Both the position numbers and the translations under genes were made by a program. Source: JBDHTS01 sp044221445 (GTDB taxonomy: Bacteria > Pseudomonadota > Alphaproteobacteria > Micavibrionales > Micavibrionaceae). From it: a stretch of 56,963 bases of DNA. The DNA is taken from positions 1 through 56,963 of the forward strand of contig JBGAPF010000014.1 in NCBI GenBank assembly GCA_044221445.1, written 5' to 3'. Below the pieces are notes generated by a model that was not told the origin of the DNA, did not search any database, and saw only the letters and a program-made list of their open reading frames with translations. Below, piece by piece: positions 7,757 to 18,592 of the stretch; position 1 is the stretch's first letter; each line of letters opens with the position of its first letter.

Positions 7757-9163
7757 TTATTTAGCCAGCTTGGGCACCATGCGCATCAGGACCTGCATGT
7801 CCTGGCCGTTCAGAAGGACCTGGCCGTTGGCGGTGTTTTCCAGGACATAGGTCTTGACCGGCCTGCCGCCGCTGTCCGTGCCGGGCTTTCCTGTCAATTG
7901 CATAGCGAGGAACACGCCCATCATATCGCGCAGATACGGTTTCAGCTCGGGTGGCGTCGAGGGGCTGGTAGCTTCCGCGGTGACGGCGCCGATCAGGGTG
8001 TCGAGACCGAAGGCGGTCAGCGTGCCCTTGCCGGTGGCGCCGAGCGGCGCCACGGCGTTCGCCGTCTGGATGAAATCGGCGGCAAAGGCATAGGAAGGGT
8101 TGGACAGGGCGCCGTTACGCAGGGTTACCATCGTACCCGCGTCGGATAGTGCTTTCAGCAGCGCGTTTTTTTGCCCCGGATCGCTGGCGATGACGGCGTC
8201 GACCGGCAAGTTCGTCGCGTCGAGCTTGAAATTCATCTGTTCGGGAATGATGACGGCAAGACGCGGGTCGGCCGGCGTGACTTTCAGACCGGAAAACCCG
8301 CCGTCCCCGCTTAAAGAGGCTGTCGCGCCGCTCAGGTTGCGCGCGTTGACGCCGGCCCGGATGCTGTCGACCAGCATCGTCCGCTCGGTTTGTCCCGTCC
8401 TGCCGGGCAGGAACAGGCTGACGCCGTTCGCGGATACGGTCAGGCTCGACCCGTACAGGAAATCGTTGAAGGGCGAGAAGGGAACCAGTTTCTGCAACAA
8501 CGCGCGCAGTTTCACGGTCGACGCCTTATCGCCGCCGCTGCGCAGGTTGATGCGTGCCAGGCTCAGCGTCGCGCCGGTTTTTTCGAACATCACCCGGGCG
8601 CTGGTCGCCGCGACATCCATCATGCCGCCCGGATCCGCCGTCAGCGTGACGTCGGGCAGGTTCGCCTTGATGCCTGCCGGCGCGTAATCGATCTGGATGT
8701 TTTTGTATTTGGCGCTGATCGCGGAAAAGGACGAACGGCCCGCCGACCAGGCGCCTGAAAACGCCTGTGTGCCGATCGTGACCGTCATCAGGACCTTGCC
8801 GTCCGGGCCCTTCATCACGACCGGGCTTGGCATGGCCAGGGTAACTTTCCAGTCGCCGGCCCGGCTGCCGGGCAGGGCGTTGAGCGCGACCAGGCCGACT
8901 TCGAGCGTCCTCCCCAGATCGTCTTTAAAAGAAAGATGCGGCAGGGTGACGGCATAGTAGCTGCCGCTGTCTTCGACCAGGGTCTCGCCAGAAGTTTCCG
9001 CCTGCCAGCCGCGATCCCCGGCCCAGCCGGTCAGCGACGCCATGACCTGGCCCGCAAGTTTCTGCAGTTCCGCGCGCCCGTCGGCCCTTGCCGCACCGGG
9101 CAGGGTCAGGATCACGAAAAGAAGGGAGAAAAAAGAAAAAACGCGCAAACGGGACATTGTCAC
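7757..9163 (-). CDS. Uncharacterised exported protein, 468 aa
   Basis: A clear signal peptide (RLRVFSFFSLLFVILTL, cleavage near AARA-DGRAEL) precedes a large domain rich in short alternating strands with many Gly, Thr, Ser and Asn. The pattern looks like a long periplasmic beta-sheet or AsmA/DUF2125-like protein, but I cannot assign it. There are no Cys and no catalytic motif that I recognise. It converges on hemW with an 8-base gap and no visible terminator between them. It has no obvious operon partner. Confidence 0.8.
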   Translation of the reverse strand: MTMSRLRVFSFFSLLFVILTLPGAARADGRAELQKLAGQVMASLTGWAGDRGWQAETSGETLVEDSGSYYAVTLPHLSFKDDLGRTLEVGLVALNALPGSRAGDWKVTLAMPSPVVMKGPDGKVLMTVTIGTQAFSGAWSAGRSSFSAISAKYKNIQIDYAPAGIKANLPDVTLTADPGGMMDVAATSARVMFEKTGATLSLARINLRSGGDKASTVKLRALLQKLVPFSPFNDFLYGSSLTVSANGVSLFLPGRTGQTERTMLVDSIRAGVNARNLSGATASLSGDGGFSGLKVTPADPRLAVIIPEQMNFKLDATNLPVDAVIASDPGQKNALLKALSDAGTMVTLRNGALSNPSYAFAADFIQTANAVAPLGATGKGTLTAFGLDTLIGAVTAEATSPSTPPELKPYLRDMMGVFLAMQLTGKPGTDSGGRPVKTYVLENTANGQVLLNGQDMQVLMRMVPKLAK

Positions 9164-9286
9164 TCCAGGCCGGTACCGCCTAGAGATATAGAGCCATTCG
9201 CCCGGTTTGGAAAGAGAGGCGGTCTTATGGGCTTTTCCCTGAAAAAGTGCATATTGAAACAGTGATCCTTCAATGAAAGCCGCGCC

Positions 9287-12115
9287 GTGTCAGACAGACC
9301 GTTGTTTACGAACCGGATAACCGCGGTGCTGGGCCCCACCAATACCGGCAAGACTTATGCCGCTATCGGGCGGATGCTGGAATGCCGTACCGGGTGCATC
9401 GGTTTTCCGCTGCGCCTGCTGGCGCGGGAAAATTACGACCGCGTGGTGAAGGCGAAGGGCGAGCACGCGGTGGCGCTGGTGACCGGCGAGGAAAAGATCG
9501 TGCCGAAAGGCGCGCGTTATTTCCTCTGCACCGTCGAGGCCATGCCGGTGGACCAGTCCTATGAATTCATGGCCGTTGACGAAATCCAGCTGTGCGCCGA
9601 CCCGGACAGGGGGCATGTTTTCACGGACAGGCTTTTGCGCGCGCGGGGCACGGTCCATACCATGTTCATGGGGGCGGATACGGCGCGGCCTTTGCTGAAA
9701 ACACTGGTGCCCGGCATCGAGATCGAGGGGCGGGAGCGTCTTTCAAACCTGTCCTATGGCGGGTTTAAAAAACTGACGCGGCTGCCAAAACGGTCCGCCG
9801 TCGTCGCGTTTTCCATCGACGACGTTTACTCTTTCGCCGAAATGGTGCGGCGGCAGCGCGGCGGTACGGCGGTCGTCCTGGGCGCTTTAAGTCCCCGCAC
9901 GCGCAACCGACAGGTGGATATGTATCAGGCGGGCGAGGTGGATTTCCTGGTGGCGACGGATGCCATCGGCATGGGCCTGAACATGGACATCCATCATGTC
10001 GCGCTGGCCGCGACGCGCAAGTTCGACGGCCAGAAGATCCGCGCCCTCGACCGTGCCGAGATCGGGCAGATAGCTGGCCGGGCGGGCCGGTACAAGACCG
10101 ACGGCACGTTCGGCGTCACTGGCCCCGTGCGTGGCCTGGACGACGACGTTGTGGAGGCGGTGGAGCAGCACCATTTCGAGTCGCTGAAAACGTTTTACTG
10201 GCGCAATGCCGACCTCGATTTCGCGTCGCCGCACCGGCTGCTGAAATCGCTTGAAACGCCGCCGGACAGTCCGGTCCTGATGCGGGGGCGCCCTTCGGAC
10301 GATTACCTGACCCTTTCCGCGCTGGCGGGGCGGGACGACATTCTTGCCCGCGCGGTGTCGCCCGCCGCCGTGCGCCTGTTGTGGGAAGTGTGCCAGGTGC
10401 CGGATTTCCGGCGGACCATGAGCGAGACCCACCAGGACCTGGCGGCGGGCGTGTTCGAGGATCTGATCGACGGCGGACGCATTCCCGACGACAAGATCCG
10501 CGCCCAGATCGAACGGCTGGACCGGCTGGACGGCGATGTCGATACCCTGATGGCGCGGATTGCGCATATCCGCACTTGGACGTATATTACCCACAAATCC
10601 GACTGGCTACGGAACGCGGAGGAATGGGCTAAACAGGCCCTGGCGGTCGAAGACCGCCTGTCGGACGCGCTGCATGAAGGTCTCACCCGCCGCTTTGTCG
10701 ACCGGCGCTCGGCCATACTGCTGAGGGCCATCGAGGCGGGGGGCGATCTGCTGGCGGGGGTCCGCGCCAACGGCGACGTCGTGGTCGAGGGGCAGGAGGT
10801 GGGGCGGCTTGACGGCTTCCGCTTCGTGCCCGACGACAAGGCCGGCGGACAGGATTACCGGGCGGTGATGAGCGCCGCCCGCAATGCGCTTAAACCCGAA
10901 ATAAAAAGGCGACTGGGTCATATGCTGAATGCGGAACCGAAGCAGTTCAGGCTGAACGACGAAGGAACGGTGCTGTACCAGCCCGACGCGACCAACCCTC
11001 TGCCGGGCCAGCCGGTCGCGAAGGTGAAAAAAGGCCAGTCCCTGCTGCAGCCCGACGTAGAGATCCAGGACAGCGACCTGCTGGCCGGTCAGGACAGAGA
11101 CGCCGTGCTGGCGAAGCTGCGCGACTGGCTGGCCGGCCATATCGCCACGGTTCTGGAGCCGCTTAAAGCGCTCGAAGCCCAGGAAGGCGAGGGCGTGGAC
11201 GGCAACGTGCGCGGCATTTCATTCCAGCTTCATGAATCGCTCGGCATCCGTCAGCGATCGGAACTGGAATCCCTGATCGCGGCGCTGCTGCCCGAAGGAC
11301 GGAAGGCGCTGCGCCAGAGGCGCGTACGGCTCGGGCCTGTCCTGGTGTTCATCCCTGACCTCAACAAGCCGGCGGCGGTGCGCCTGCGCGCGCTGTTGTG
11401 GAATTTGTGGAACGACAGGGCGCTGCCCGCCGCGGTGCCGCCGGACGGCATGACATCCATAAAAGTGGAAGGCGCGGATCCCGACTATTACCGCGCCATC
11501 GGCTATCCGGTTTACGGTCCCCGCGCCATCCGGGTCGACATGCTCGACCGCGTTATCAGCGCGATCTATGACAGCGCAAAGGACGGCGCGTTCCAGGCCC
11601 AGCATAAAATGGCCGAATGGATGGGGTGCACGGTCGCGGACCTGTACGCGGTTCTGGAGGCGATGGGGCATATAAAGACTCACGATCCGGCGGACGCGCC
11701 GAAACCGGAGGCCGCTCCTGCCGAAACGGCGACGGTCGCGGAAGAACCGAACGCGGAAGAGAACCCCGTCAAAGCCGAAGACGCCGCCATTGAGGCCGCC
11801 CCGGTGCCGGATGCCGTTGCGGACGCGAAGCCGGTCCAGATCCGGCCCGAGCTTGCGACCTTCCGCCTGCGGCGGGGCCGCGCTTATGGAGATGCCGCCC
11901 GCCCGCCGCGCCCCGCGCGCGAGGAAAAAAAGCCGGAGAAAAAAGTATTCACCAAACCCGATAAACCCGCGACGGCGTTTCGCCCCAAAGGGAAAAAAGG
12001 CAAGCCGCAGCAGCGCGAGCGCGAAGACCGCGTCCTGTCCGCCGGTCCGAAGCCGAAAATGGAAGACTCGCCTTTCGCCATTCTCAGACAGCTTAAGATG
12101 AATGACAAAGAGTAG
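9287..12115 (+). CDS. Suv3-like superfamily 2 RNA helicase
   Basis: Homologous in layout to mitochondrial Suv3, the degradosome helicase; alphaproteobacteria carry this family. Walker A is GPTNTGKT at residues 16-23, the DExH-type box is D98-E-I-Q, and motif VI is QIAGRAGRY; the helicase C domain contains ATDAIGMGLNMDIHHVAL. The last about 130 residues are a low-complexity Ala/Glu/Pro then Lys/Arg tail (EEKKPEKKVFTKPDKPA, FRPKGKKGKPQQRERED), likely RNA-binding. 942 aa in all. The start is GTG 9287: a nearby ATG at 9273 is out of frame. Elsewhere in alphaproteobacteria this helicase is often close to fdxA and carD, which here lie about 35 kb away. Confidence 0.93.
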   Translation: MSDRPLFTNRITAVLGPTNTGKTYAAIGRMLECRTGCIGFPLRLLARENYDRVVKAKGEHAVALVTGEEKIVPKGARYFLCTVEAMPVDQSYEFMAVDEIQLCADPDRGHVFTDRLLRARGTVHTMFMGADTARPLLKTLVPGIEIEGRERLSNLSYGGFKKLTRLPKRSAVVAFSIDDVYSFAEMVRRQRGGTAVVLGALSPRTRNRQVDMYQAGEVDFLVATDAIGMGLNMDIHHVALAATRKFDGQKIRALDRAEIGQIAGRAGRYKTDGTFGVTGPVRGLDDDVVEAVEQHHFESLKTFYWRNADLDFASPHRLLKSLETPPDSPVLMRGRPSDDYLTLSALAGRDDILARAVSPAAVRLLWEVCQVPDFRRTMSETHQDLAAGVFEDLIDGGRIPDDKIRAQIERLDRLDGDVDTLMARIAHIRTWTYITHKSDWLRNAEEWAKQALAVEDRLSDALHEGLTRRFVDRRSAILLRAIEAGGDLLAGVRANGDVVVEGQEVGRLDGFRFVPDDKAGGQDYRAVMSAARNALKPEIKRRLGHMLNAEPKQFRLNDEGTVLYQPDATNPLPGQPVAKVKKGQSLLQPDVEIQDSDLLAGQDRDAVLAKLRDWLAGHIATVLEPLKALEAQEGEGVDGNVRGISFQLHESLGIRQRSELESLIAALLPEGRKALRQRRVRLGPVLVFIPDLNKPAAVRLRALLWNLWNDRALPAAVPPDGMTSIKVEGADPDYYRAIGYPVYGPRAIRVDMLDRVISAIYDSAKDGAFQAQHKMAEWMGCTVADLYAVLEAMGHIKTHDPADAPKPEAAPAETATVAEEPNAEENPVKAEDAAIEAAPVPDAVADAKPVQIRPELATFRLRRGRAYGDAARPPRPAREEKKPEKKVFTKPDKPATAFRPKGKKGKPQQREREDRVLSAGPKPKMEDSPFAILRQLKMNDKE

Positions 12116-12509
12116 GGTGTTCCGAGGATCAGGCGCAGTCCGCAGGGGCCTGTTTTGCCTGACGCTCGCACTCGCGCTGTTTGTTTCGACGTCCCCGGCC
12201 CATGCCACGCGGTTTTCCGGGGCATATCTCCTTCATGTCTGTGAAATGGACTCCAACGGCAAAGAGGTCGTGAAGGGCGGGCATAATGCCTGCCAGTCCT
12301 ATATCGCCGGCGTGCTGGATTACCACAACGTCCTGCAATCCCTGAACATTGCCCCGAAAATCGATATCTGCGTGCCGGGCGGAGTTGCGATGGGCGAGCT
12401 CCAGGCCATCGTCCTGCGCTATCTTCGTGCCCATGGGGAACATGACGCCTATATTGCCGCGCCCGCGGTGACCATGGCCATCTACCAGATATATCCCTGT
12501 AAAAAATAG
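12102..12509 (+). CDS. Rap1a/Tai-like small secreted protein
   Basis: 135 aa with a signal peptide (RGLFCLTLALALFVSTSPAHA) and a small domain showing the Rap1a/Tai pattern: a first Cys (LLHVCEMDSNG), then NACQSYIAGVLDY, then ICVPGGVAMGELQAIVLRYL with a following His, and a terminal YPCKK. The four mature Cys probably make two disulfides. The founding members are immunity proteins that neutralise type VI amidase effectors in the periplasm, but most chromosomal members are orphans of unknown role. No effector or secretion gene is nearby. The ATG lies inside the helicase 3' end (14-base overlap), suggesting coupled translation. Confidence 0.65.
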   Translation: MTKSRVFRGSGAVRRGLFCLTLALALFVSTSPAHATRFSGAYLLHVCEMDSNGKEVVKGGHNACQSYIAGVLDYHNVLQSLNIAPKIDICVPGGVAMGELQAIVLRYLRAHGEHDAYIAAPAVTMAIYQIYPCKK

Positions 12510-12534
12510 CTTTTCGAGACAAAAGGCTTTGCAG

Positions 12535-12567
12535 AATCCATAAAATTTGAGACAAATTTTATGGATT
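12535..12567. repeat. Perfect 14-bp inverted repeat with 5-nt loop
   Basis: Arms AATCCATAAAATTT (12535-12548) and AAATTTTATGGATT (12554-12567) around the loop GAGAC. It lies 26 bases after the Rap1a-like gene and marks the change to an AT-rich block. It is not followed by a T-run on either strand and the stem is AT-rich, so it is a poor intrinsic terminator. It could be an operator or a recombination scar. Confidence 0.7.
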
Positions 12568-12642
12568 TACATAATATTTACGCCTTTCTGCCATGATGGA
12601 GATCGGCTTTGGCATTAAACCTTTGGGATAGCACCGGAAGAA

Positions 12643-13515
12643 ATGGCACTCCTGGATCCGAAATGGCTGGAAAGGGCGAGTCAAATCGACCTGACGAAAC
12701 TGGACATCAGGCCCGACGATCTCGGCGATGATGAATTGCAGGCCCTCGATTATAACGCCTGGCACAGCCGTCAGGAGGAGAAAAGGCAGCAGAAGATCGC
12801 TGTCCAACAGGATAGCCGTTTTCATGATGCCCAAGAGCAGGCCGAACGTAAAAAGCTGGAAGCGGAAGAAGCGGTTGAAGCCGGTATGCGGAGAATGTCC
12901 GCCAATGAATGGGATGATGAAATTGTCACTTTTGGCGGTATGCGTGTTTCAAGAGCGCGCGAAATGGCGGCACGCCGTTACATTAATAATCATTCAGAAG
13001 AATTTATTAATTCCGGTTTGAGACAGGGCATCTTCAAAACGCGCGAAGACGGAGAAGCGTTTATCAGCCGTAACGACAGGATCTTGGAAATACAGCAATA
13101 CCTAAGAGAAAACGGAGGGGCCAGGGCAAGCCGTTATAATCAAAAATTGAGCGAAGAGGCAGAAACACTTAAAGCGCAGGAACCGGCGAATATTACAGCT
13201 TTGACGAGAGAAGCTTTATCGAAATGTAATAAAAACTATAATTCGACAGACGATATTGGCACGAGCCAATTCTACGGTGGCCCGAATGAAGAGACAGCCA
13301 GGGTCAATGCAAAGTCGCCCACTTTGAGAGACTATGATTCATTAAAGGCTGAGTTCCGCCTTGGAAATGCTCTGAATTTAAGCTCTAATTTTCAAATGGC
13401 ATCGACGACCGCTGGCGATACCAATAGCCGAAAACTTTCTGCACCTAACGTCGATATGGCAGAAAGCATGGTCGTAACCGACACTGGCCTTCAGTCCCTG
13501 GGTCTAGGCGCTTAG
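12643..13515 (+). CDS. Uncharacterised 290-aa charged protein
   Basis: No family recognised and no signal peptide. Residues about 40-85 are an uninterrupted Glu/Gln/Lys/Arg stretch (SRQEEKRQQKIAVQQ, DAQEQAERKKLEAEEAVEAG) that should form a coiled coil. The second half is Asn/Ser/Thr-rich (NKNYNSTDDIGTSQFYGGPN) and probably flexible. GGAAGAA just before ATG 12643 is a good ribosome site. Codon use shifts to AT-rich from about 12900 on. It shares the four bases TTAG with the convergent downstream gene. Possibly lineage-specific or acquired. Confidence 0.7.
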   Translation: MALLDPKWLERASQIDLTKLDIRPDDLGDDELQALDYNAWHSRQEEKRQQKIAVQQDSRFHDAQEQAERKKLEAEEAVEAGMRRMSANEWDDEIVTFGGMRVSRAREMAARRYINNHSEEFINSGLRQGIFKTREDGEAFISRNDRILEIQQYLRENGGARASRYNQKLSEEAETLKAQEPANITALTREALSKCNKNYNSTDDIGTSQFYGGPNEETARVNAKSPTLRDYDSLKAEFRLGNALNLSSNFQMASTTAGDTNSRKLSAPNVDMAESMVVTDTGLQSLGLGA

Positions 13516-14216
13516 TTTAAGCTGGGCGAAACGCCTGCTGCCTGAGCTATTTGCGCGCCCTTTACTATAGATTTCCAGTTCTCTGTGAAGCGAACGTCTG
13601 AATAGGCGCCCGTGATAACCATTGCTCCGTTGGTCGTTACGCTCCTGTGACCATGATGTTTGTTATCTTTATCACCGGCCAGATCGGCAAACAGGGTAAC
13701 GATTGTATTATTTAATTGTGCAACGAATACAGGAGGTCTTCCATTCTCTGCAGAATTTTGAGCCCATTCATTATGAGAGCCGCAACGCTCTTTACCTAAA
13801 ATTGCACATTGTTTATCCACCGACTTGTCACCGCCATCGATAAAAGCCCTTGGATCTGCCGTATTTCCTGGAACCAGAAGTCGTGCCGCCGGAAACTCAG
13901 TCTGCAACTTATAGCAGTCAGGTTTTTCGCCGAGTGATTCAGTCGAGCCGGCCATAACGGCTGTTTCTGTTTGAGGGTCAAAGAAAATAAGCCTCGCCTC
14001 ATCATGCGAAACATATTTGCCTTTCACTTTTTGCTTTTGCTCTACTGCTTCGTCCAGCAACATCACTAAAGTTTGATGTCTGGCTGCCATAGTTTTAATT
14101 AATGTCTGGGGAGACAAACAAACCGTATTTTCTGCTTGGGCAGAAGCGGTTCCGGTCAGGCTCGCTGCAGCTGTCGCAAACGCTACTAAAGCGGCTTTGG
14201 TCGTTAGACTGGGCAT
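13512..14216 (-). CDS. Uncharacterised exported protein, 234 aa
   Basis: The N-terminus MPSLTTKAALVAFATAAAS with GTASAQA is a standard signal peptide, so the product is periplasmic or secreted. Three of its Cys are spread along the chain (TVCLSPQ, PDCYKL, KQCAIL) and a fourth is in ERCGSHNEWAQN. The middle holds HDEARLIFFDPQTETAVMAG. No catalytic motif or family is evident to me. It is AT-richer than the core genome and reads toward the coiled-coil gene with a 4-base overlap of stops. About 480 bases of gene-free AT-rich DNA lie upstream. Confidence 0.7.
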   Translation of the reverse strand: MPSLTTKAALVAFATAAASLTGTASAQAENTVCLSPQTLIKTMAARHQTLVMLLDEAVEQKQKVKGKYVSHDEARLIFFDPQTETAVMAGSTESLGEKPDCYKLQTEFPAARLLVPGNTADPRAFIDGGDKSVDKQCAILGKERCGSHNEWAQNSAENGRPPVFVAQLNNTIVTLFADLAGDKDNKHHGHRSVTTNGAMVITGAYSDVRFTENWKSIVKGAQIAQAAGVSPSLN

Positions 14217-14649
14217 TTGGTAACCCCCTGTTCATTAACATAATTTTAAGGAATTATAATCTTAAGTGTATAAATTGCAACAAAAAACAGTATAGACGTT
14301 TTTAACTGAAGTTTTGTTGTGAAATTATAAAGTTTGATTTGTTTTTTACTCTATGAATCTTGTGATTTTCTAAAGATTCTGTTTTATGGTCATAATGCGT
14401 GGACATTTTTTATCTTTAAGCATCTTTTTGCGACATAAAGAGTCATTAAGTCTATGAAAATTGTAACAATATGTCTTTTGGATCGCCTTGATCGGTGAAT
14501 ACTGCATCGCATCAATTATAAGATTTTTAGATTGTATTTATTCTATGCCGCCGCTGTTATTTTTTCTACCCACGCGGTAACGTTCTTAAACCACATAGAT
14601 ATTTGCCAACGCAGGAGCTGTGAAGCGTGGCGTCTTGCGAGGGAAATAT
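14217..14649. other. Gene-free AT-rich spacer
   Basis: A strongly AT-rich stretch between an exported-protein gene and the tRNA promoter. I see no ORF with a ribosome site, no terminator-like hairpin and no repeat. It presumably holds the promoter of the leftward exported gene at its left end, but no convincing -35/-10 pair stands out. Confidence 0.5.
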
Positions 14650-14677
14650 TTGACAAGCACTTGGAATTGGCTATTGT
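14650..14677 (+). promoter_or_regulatory. Promoter of tRNA-Pro
   Basis: TTGACA (14650-14655) and TATTGT (14672-14677) separated by 16 bases, placing a start near 14684, about 15 bases before the mature tRNA 5' end at 14699. Perfect -35, 4 of 6 at -10. Position and strand fit expression of the tRNA. Confidence 0.55.
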
Positions 14678-14698
14678 CGCTTCTCGCCAGAAAATGCA

Positions 14699-16208
<1,510 letters not shown>

Positions 16209-16209
<1 letters not shown>

Positions 16210-17159
16210 TGGGTATGGGCCACGGCGGCGAGCCTAACAGCGAAAAAATGGAAGGTATGCAGGGCATGGAGGGAATGGATCATTCCCAAATGGGCCATGA
16301 TATGCCGGGCATGGATCACGCCGCTATGGCGGGCATGGATATGTCCGGTATGGAAGGCATGGATCATTCCAAAATGAACCATGATATGCCAATGGGCGAT
16401 ATGGCCGGAATGGATCATGGAAACATGGGACAAGACATGGCCGGAATGTCTATGGAGGATATGCAAAGCGGTTGGGCGCAAGCCGGAACGCCGCCCGGCG
16501 ATAAGGCTCTAAGCTATGCCGATCTTCGCTATTACGGCATCCAGAAAGACACGCGCCAGCCGGAACGTGAAATCCTTGTCCGTCTTGGCGGCAATATGGA
16601 GCGCTTCATATGGACGATTAACGGCAAGAAATTTGAGGATTCCGGGCCGATCAATCTGAAATATGGTGAGCGTGTCCGCCTTAAATTCGTGAATGATACG
16701 ATGATGGCGCACCCTATGCACCTTCACGGCATGTTTGTGCAGCTTGAAAACGGCCAGCCTGCCGAAAAATTGCCGAACAAGCACACGGTCATTGTTGCAC
16801 CGGGGCAAACCTATTCAGTATTGCTGACCGCCGACCAACCGGGTGAATGGGCGTTCCATTGCCATCTTCTCTTTCATATGTCCGCGGGCATGATGAATAA
16901 GGTGGTTGTGGCAAAACTAAATCCCAATGATATGCCGCCGCCTATGAAGAAAACGCCGGTAAAAACTGCGCCAAAAGCGGATAAACCGGCAAAGGCAAAT
17001 CCGCACGAGGGGCATTCAATGCCTATGAACCACGATATGCCGGGCATGAATCACGACATGCAAGGAATGGAAGGCATGGAGGGTATGGATATGCCCGGCA
17101 TGGATCATTCCGCCCCTCAAAATCAAAATTCTTCTCACGGAGGTCATAATGGACACTAA
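16209..17159 (+). pseudogene. CopA/PcoA-type multicopper oxidase, only the C-terminal cupredoxin domain left
   Basis: The family is a periplasmic Cu(I) oxidase of about 600 aa with three cupredoxin domains and a Tat signal. Here only the last part survives, 316 codons: a Met-rich segment (repeats of GMDH and M-x-G-M, residues about 1-85) and the C-terminal cupredoxin domain with copper ligands HPMHLHG and HCHLLFHMSAGMM. A second Met/His tail follows (GHSMPMNHDMPGMNHDM). There is no signal peptide, and domains 1-2 are missing at the junction with the recombinase near 16209. Even if translated, the product would lack part of the copper sites and an export signal. It overlaps copB by 11 bases. 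Confidence 0.8.
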
Positions 17160-17937
17160 ATATATTTTAACTGCGCTTTTGCTTTTTTCAGCATTGCCAG
17201 CTTACGCGCAAGACCATAGCGGACATGCGGCCCCGTCTGCGGTAAGCGCGCCAGAGGATAAAATGCCTCAATCTTCCAAACCGGAAGATGCGGCTGTTCA
17301 TGCAGCGCATGGCGGGGGTATCTTTCACGCCTTTCGTTTAGAAACCGACTACGGCGCAGGCACGGAAGGCCCGGTCGCCAGTTGGGATTTCGAGGGATGG
17401 ATTGGCGGCGATTACAATAAACTTTGGCTGAAAAGCGAAGGCGAAAATAGCGACGGCAAAACTGAGCAAGCAGAGTTTTGGGCGTTGTATAGCCGCAATG
17501 TTTCTACCTTTTGGGATTTGCAGGCCGGTATAAGGCACGATACGCAACCGCACCCGACAACTTATTTTGTATTCGGCACTCAAGGGCTTGCGCCGTTTTT
17601 CATTGAAACGGAGGCTCATTTGTTTATCAGCGATGAAGGCGACGTTACTGCCAGGCTGCGCCGGGAACATGACCTTCTTCTCACGCAACGCCTTATTTTG
17701 CAGCCCTATGCGGAAATAAACTTGTCCGCGCAAGATGTGCCTGAGCAAGAAATTGGCGCAGGCTTTACCGAAGGCGAGATCGGATTGCAAACCCGGTATG
17801 AATTCACCCGCAAATTCGCGCCTTATGTTGATTTCCGCTATGAGCGCAAATTTGGGGAAACTTCATCCATTGCCAAGAATGAAGGTGAAGACAATGACGA
17901 TTTTATCGCCGCCGTTGGCTTGCGGTTCATGTTTTAA
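17149..17937 (+). CDS. copB: CopB/PcoB copper-resistance outer-membrane protein
   Basis: Signal peptide (ALLLFSALPAYA), then a short His/Met linker, then the CopB domain: HAFRLETDYGAG, WDFEGWIGGDYNKLWLKSEGE, EFWALYSRNVSTFWDLQAGIRHD, and a C-terminal strand ending in Phe (AAVGLRFMF) as expected for a beta-barrel. CopB proteins sit in the outer membrane and bind copper with the partner oxidase CopA. 262 aa. The ATG lies inside the 3' end of the truncated oxidase, preceded by GGAGG, so the original copAB coupling is preserved although the oxidase is broken. Confidence 0.93.
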   Translation: MDTKYILTALLLFSALPAYAQDHSGHAAPSAVSAPEDKMPQSSKPEDAAVHAAHGGGIFHAFRLETDYGAGTEGPVASWDFEGWIGGDYNKLWLKSEGENSDGKTEQAEFWALYSRNVSTFWDLQAGIRHDTQPHPTTYFVFGTQGLAPFFIETEAHLFISDEGDVTARLRREHDLLLTQRLILQPYAEINLSAQDVPEQEIGAGFTEGEIGLQTRYEFTRKFAPYVDFRYERKFGETSSIAKNEGEDNDDFIAAVGLRFMF

Positions 17938-17949
17938 GGAGATCTGACT

Positions 17950-18567
17950 ATGACCATTGAAATTATACCAAACTGGCACCCGATACTGGTGCATTTCACT
18001 ATCGCGTTATTAAGCGTTTCCGTTGTGCTTTTTCTGGCGGAATCATTCGTCAGAAAATGGTCGCTGCATATTCAGCTTGTCACCGTTGCGCGCTGGAATT
18101 TATGGCTTGGGTCGTTGGCGGCTATTGCCACTGTTATAGCGGGATTTGATGCCTTCAATTCCGTAGCCCACGGCAGCGAGGCACAGCATTTGGCTATGCT
18201 CGATCACCGCAAATGGGCCTTGAGTACGGCGGGCCTGTTCATCGTTCTGGCTATCTGGTCTTTATCCGCTTCACTCCGCGGCAAAGCGGATTTCAGAAAA
18301 TCCAAAAATCTTGTTTTCGTTTCGCTTATGGCCGTGGCCGGATTAATGCTGGCAACCACCGGCTATAAGGGCGCGGAGCTTGTTTACCGCCACGGCCTCG
18401 GCGTCATCCCCATGCAAGTCGGAATGACAGGCGGACACAATCATAGTCATGGCGGCGCGGAACACGGCGAAGGTCACGACATGAAAATGGATATGAACAT
18501 GGAGGGCATGGAACATAATGAAGGTTCCGAAAGCGGCCATGAGCATACCGGCGATCACCACGATTAA
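17950..18567 (+). CDS. DUF2231-family membrane protein with His/Met-rich tail
   Basis: Four hydrophobic segments (residues about 12-32, 52-72, 90-110 and 120-140), with the DUF2231 opening NWHPILVHFTIALL; members of this family sit in the inner membrane and several bind heme or metals through the conserved His. The last 45 residues are a His/Met/Glu tail (GGHNHSHGGAEHGEGH, DMKMDMNMEGMEHN) able to bind copper or other soft metals. It follows copB by 12 bases with GGAG upstream. Role in copper handling is inferred from context and the tail. Confidence 0.85.
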   Translation: MTIEIIPNWHPILVHFTIALLSVSVVLFLAESFVRKWSLHIQLVTVARWNLWLGSLAAIATVIAGFDAFNSVAHGSEAQHLAMLDHRKWALSTAGLFIVLAIWSLSASLRGKADFRKSKNLVFVSLMAVAGLMLATTGYKGAELVYRHGLGVIPMQVGMTGGHNHSHGGAEHGEGHDMKMDMNMEGMEHNEGSESGHEHTGDHHD

Positions 18568-18592
18568 CTTTAACCCCAAAGGAGAAAAACCC

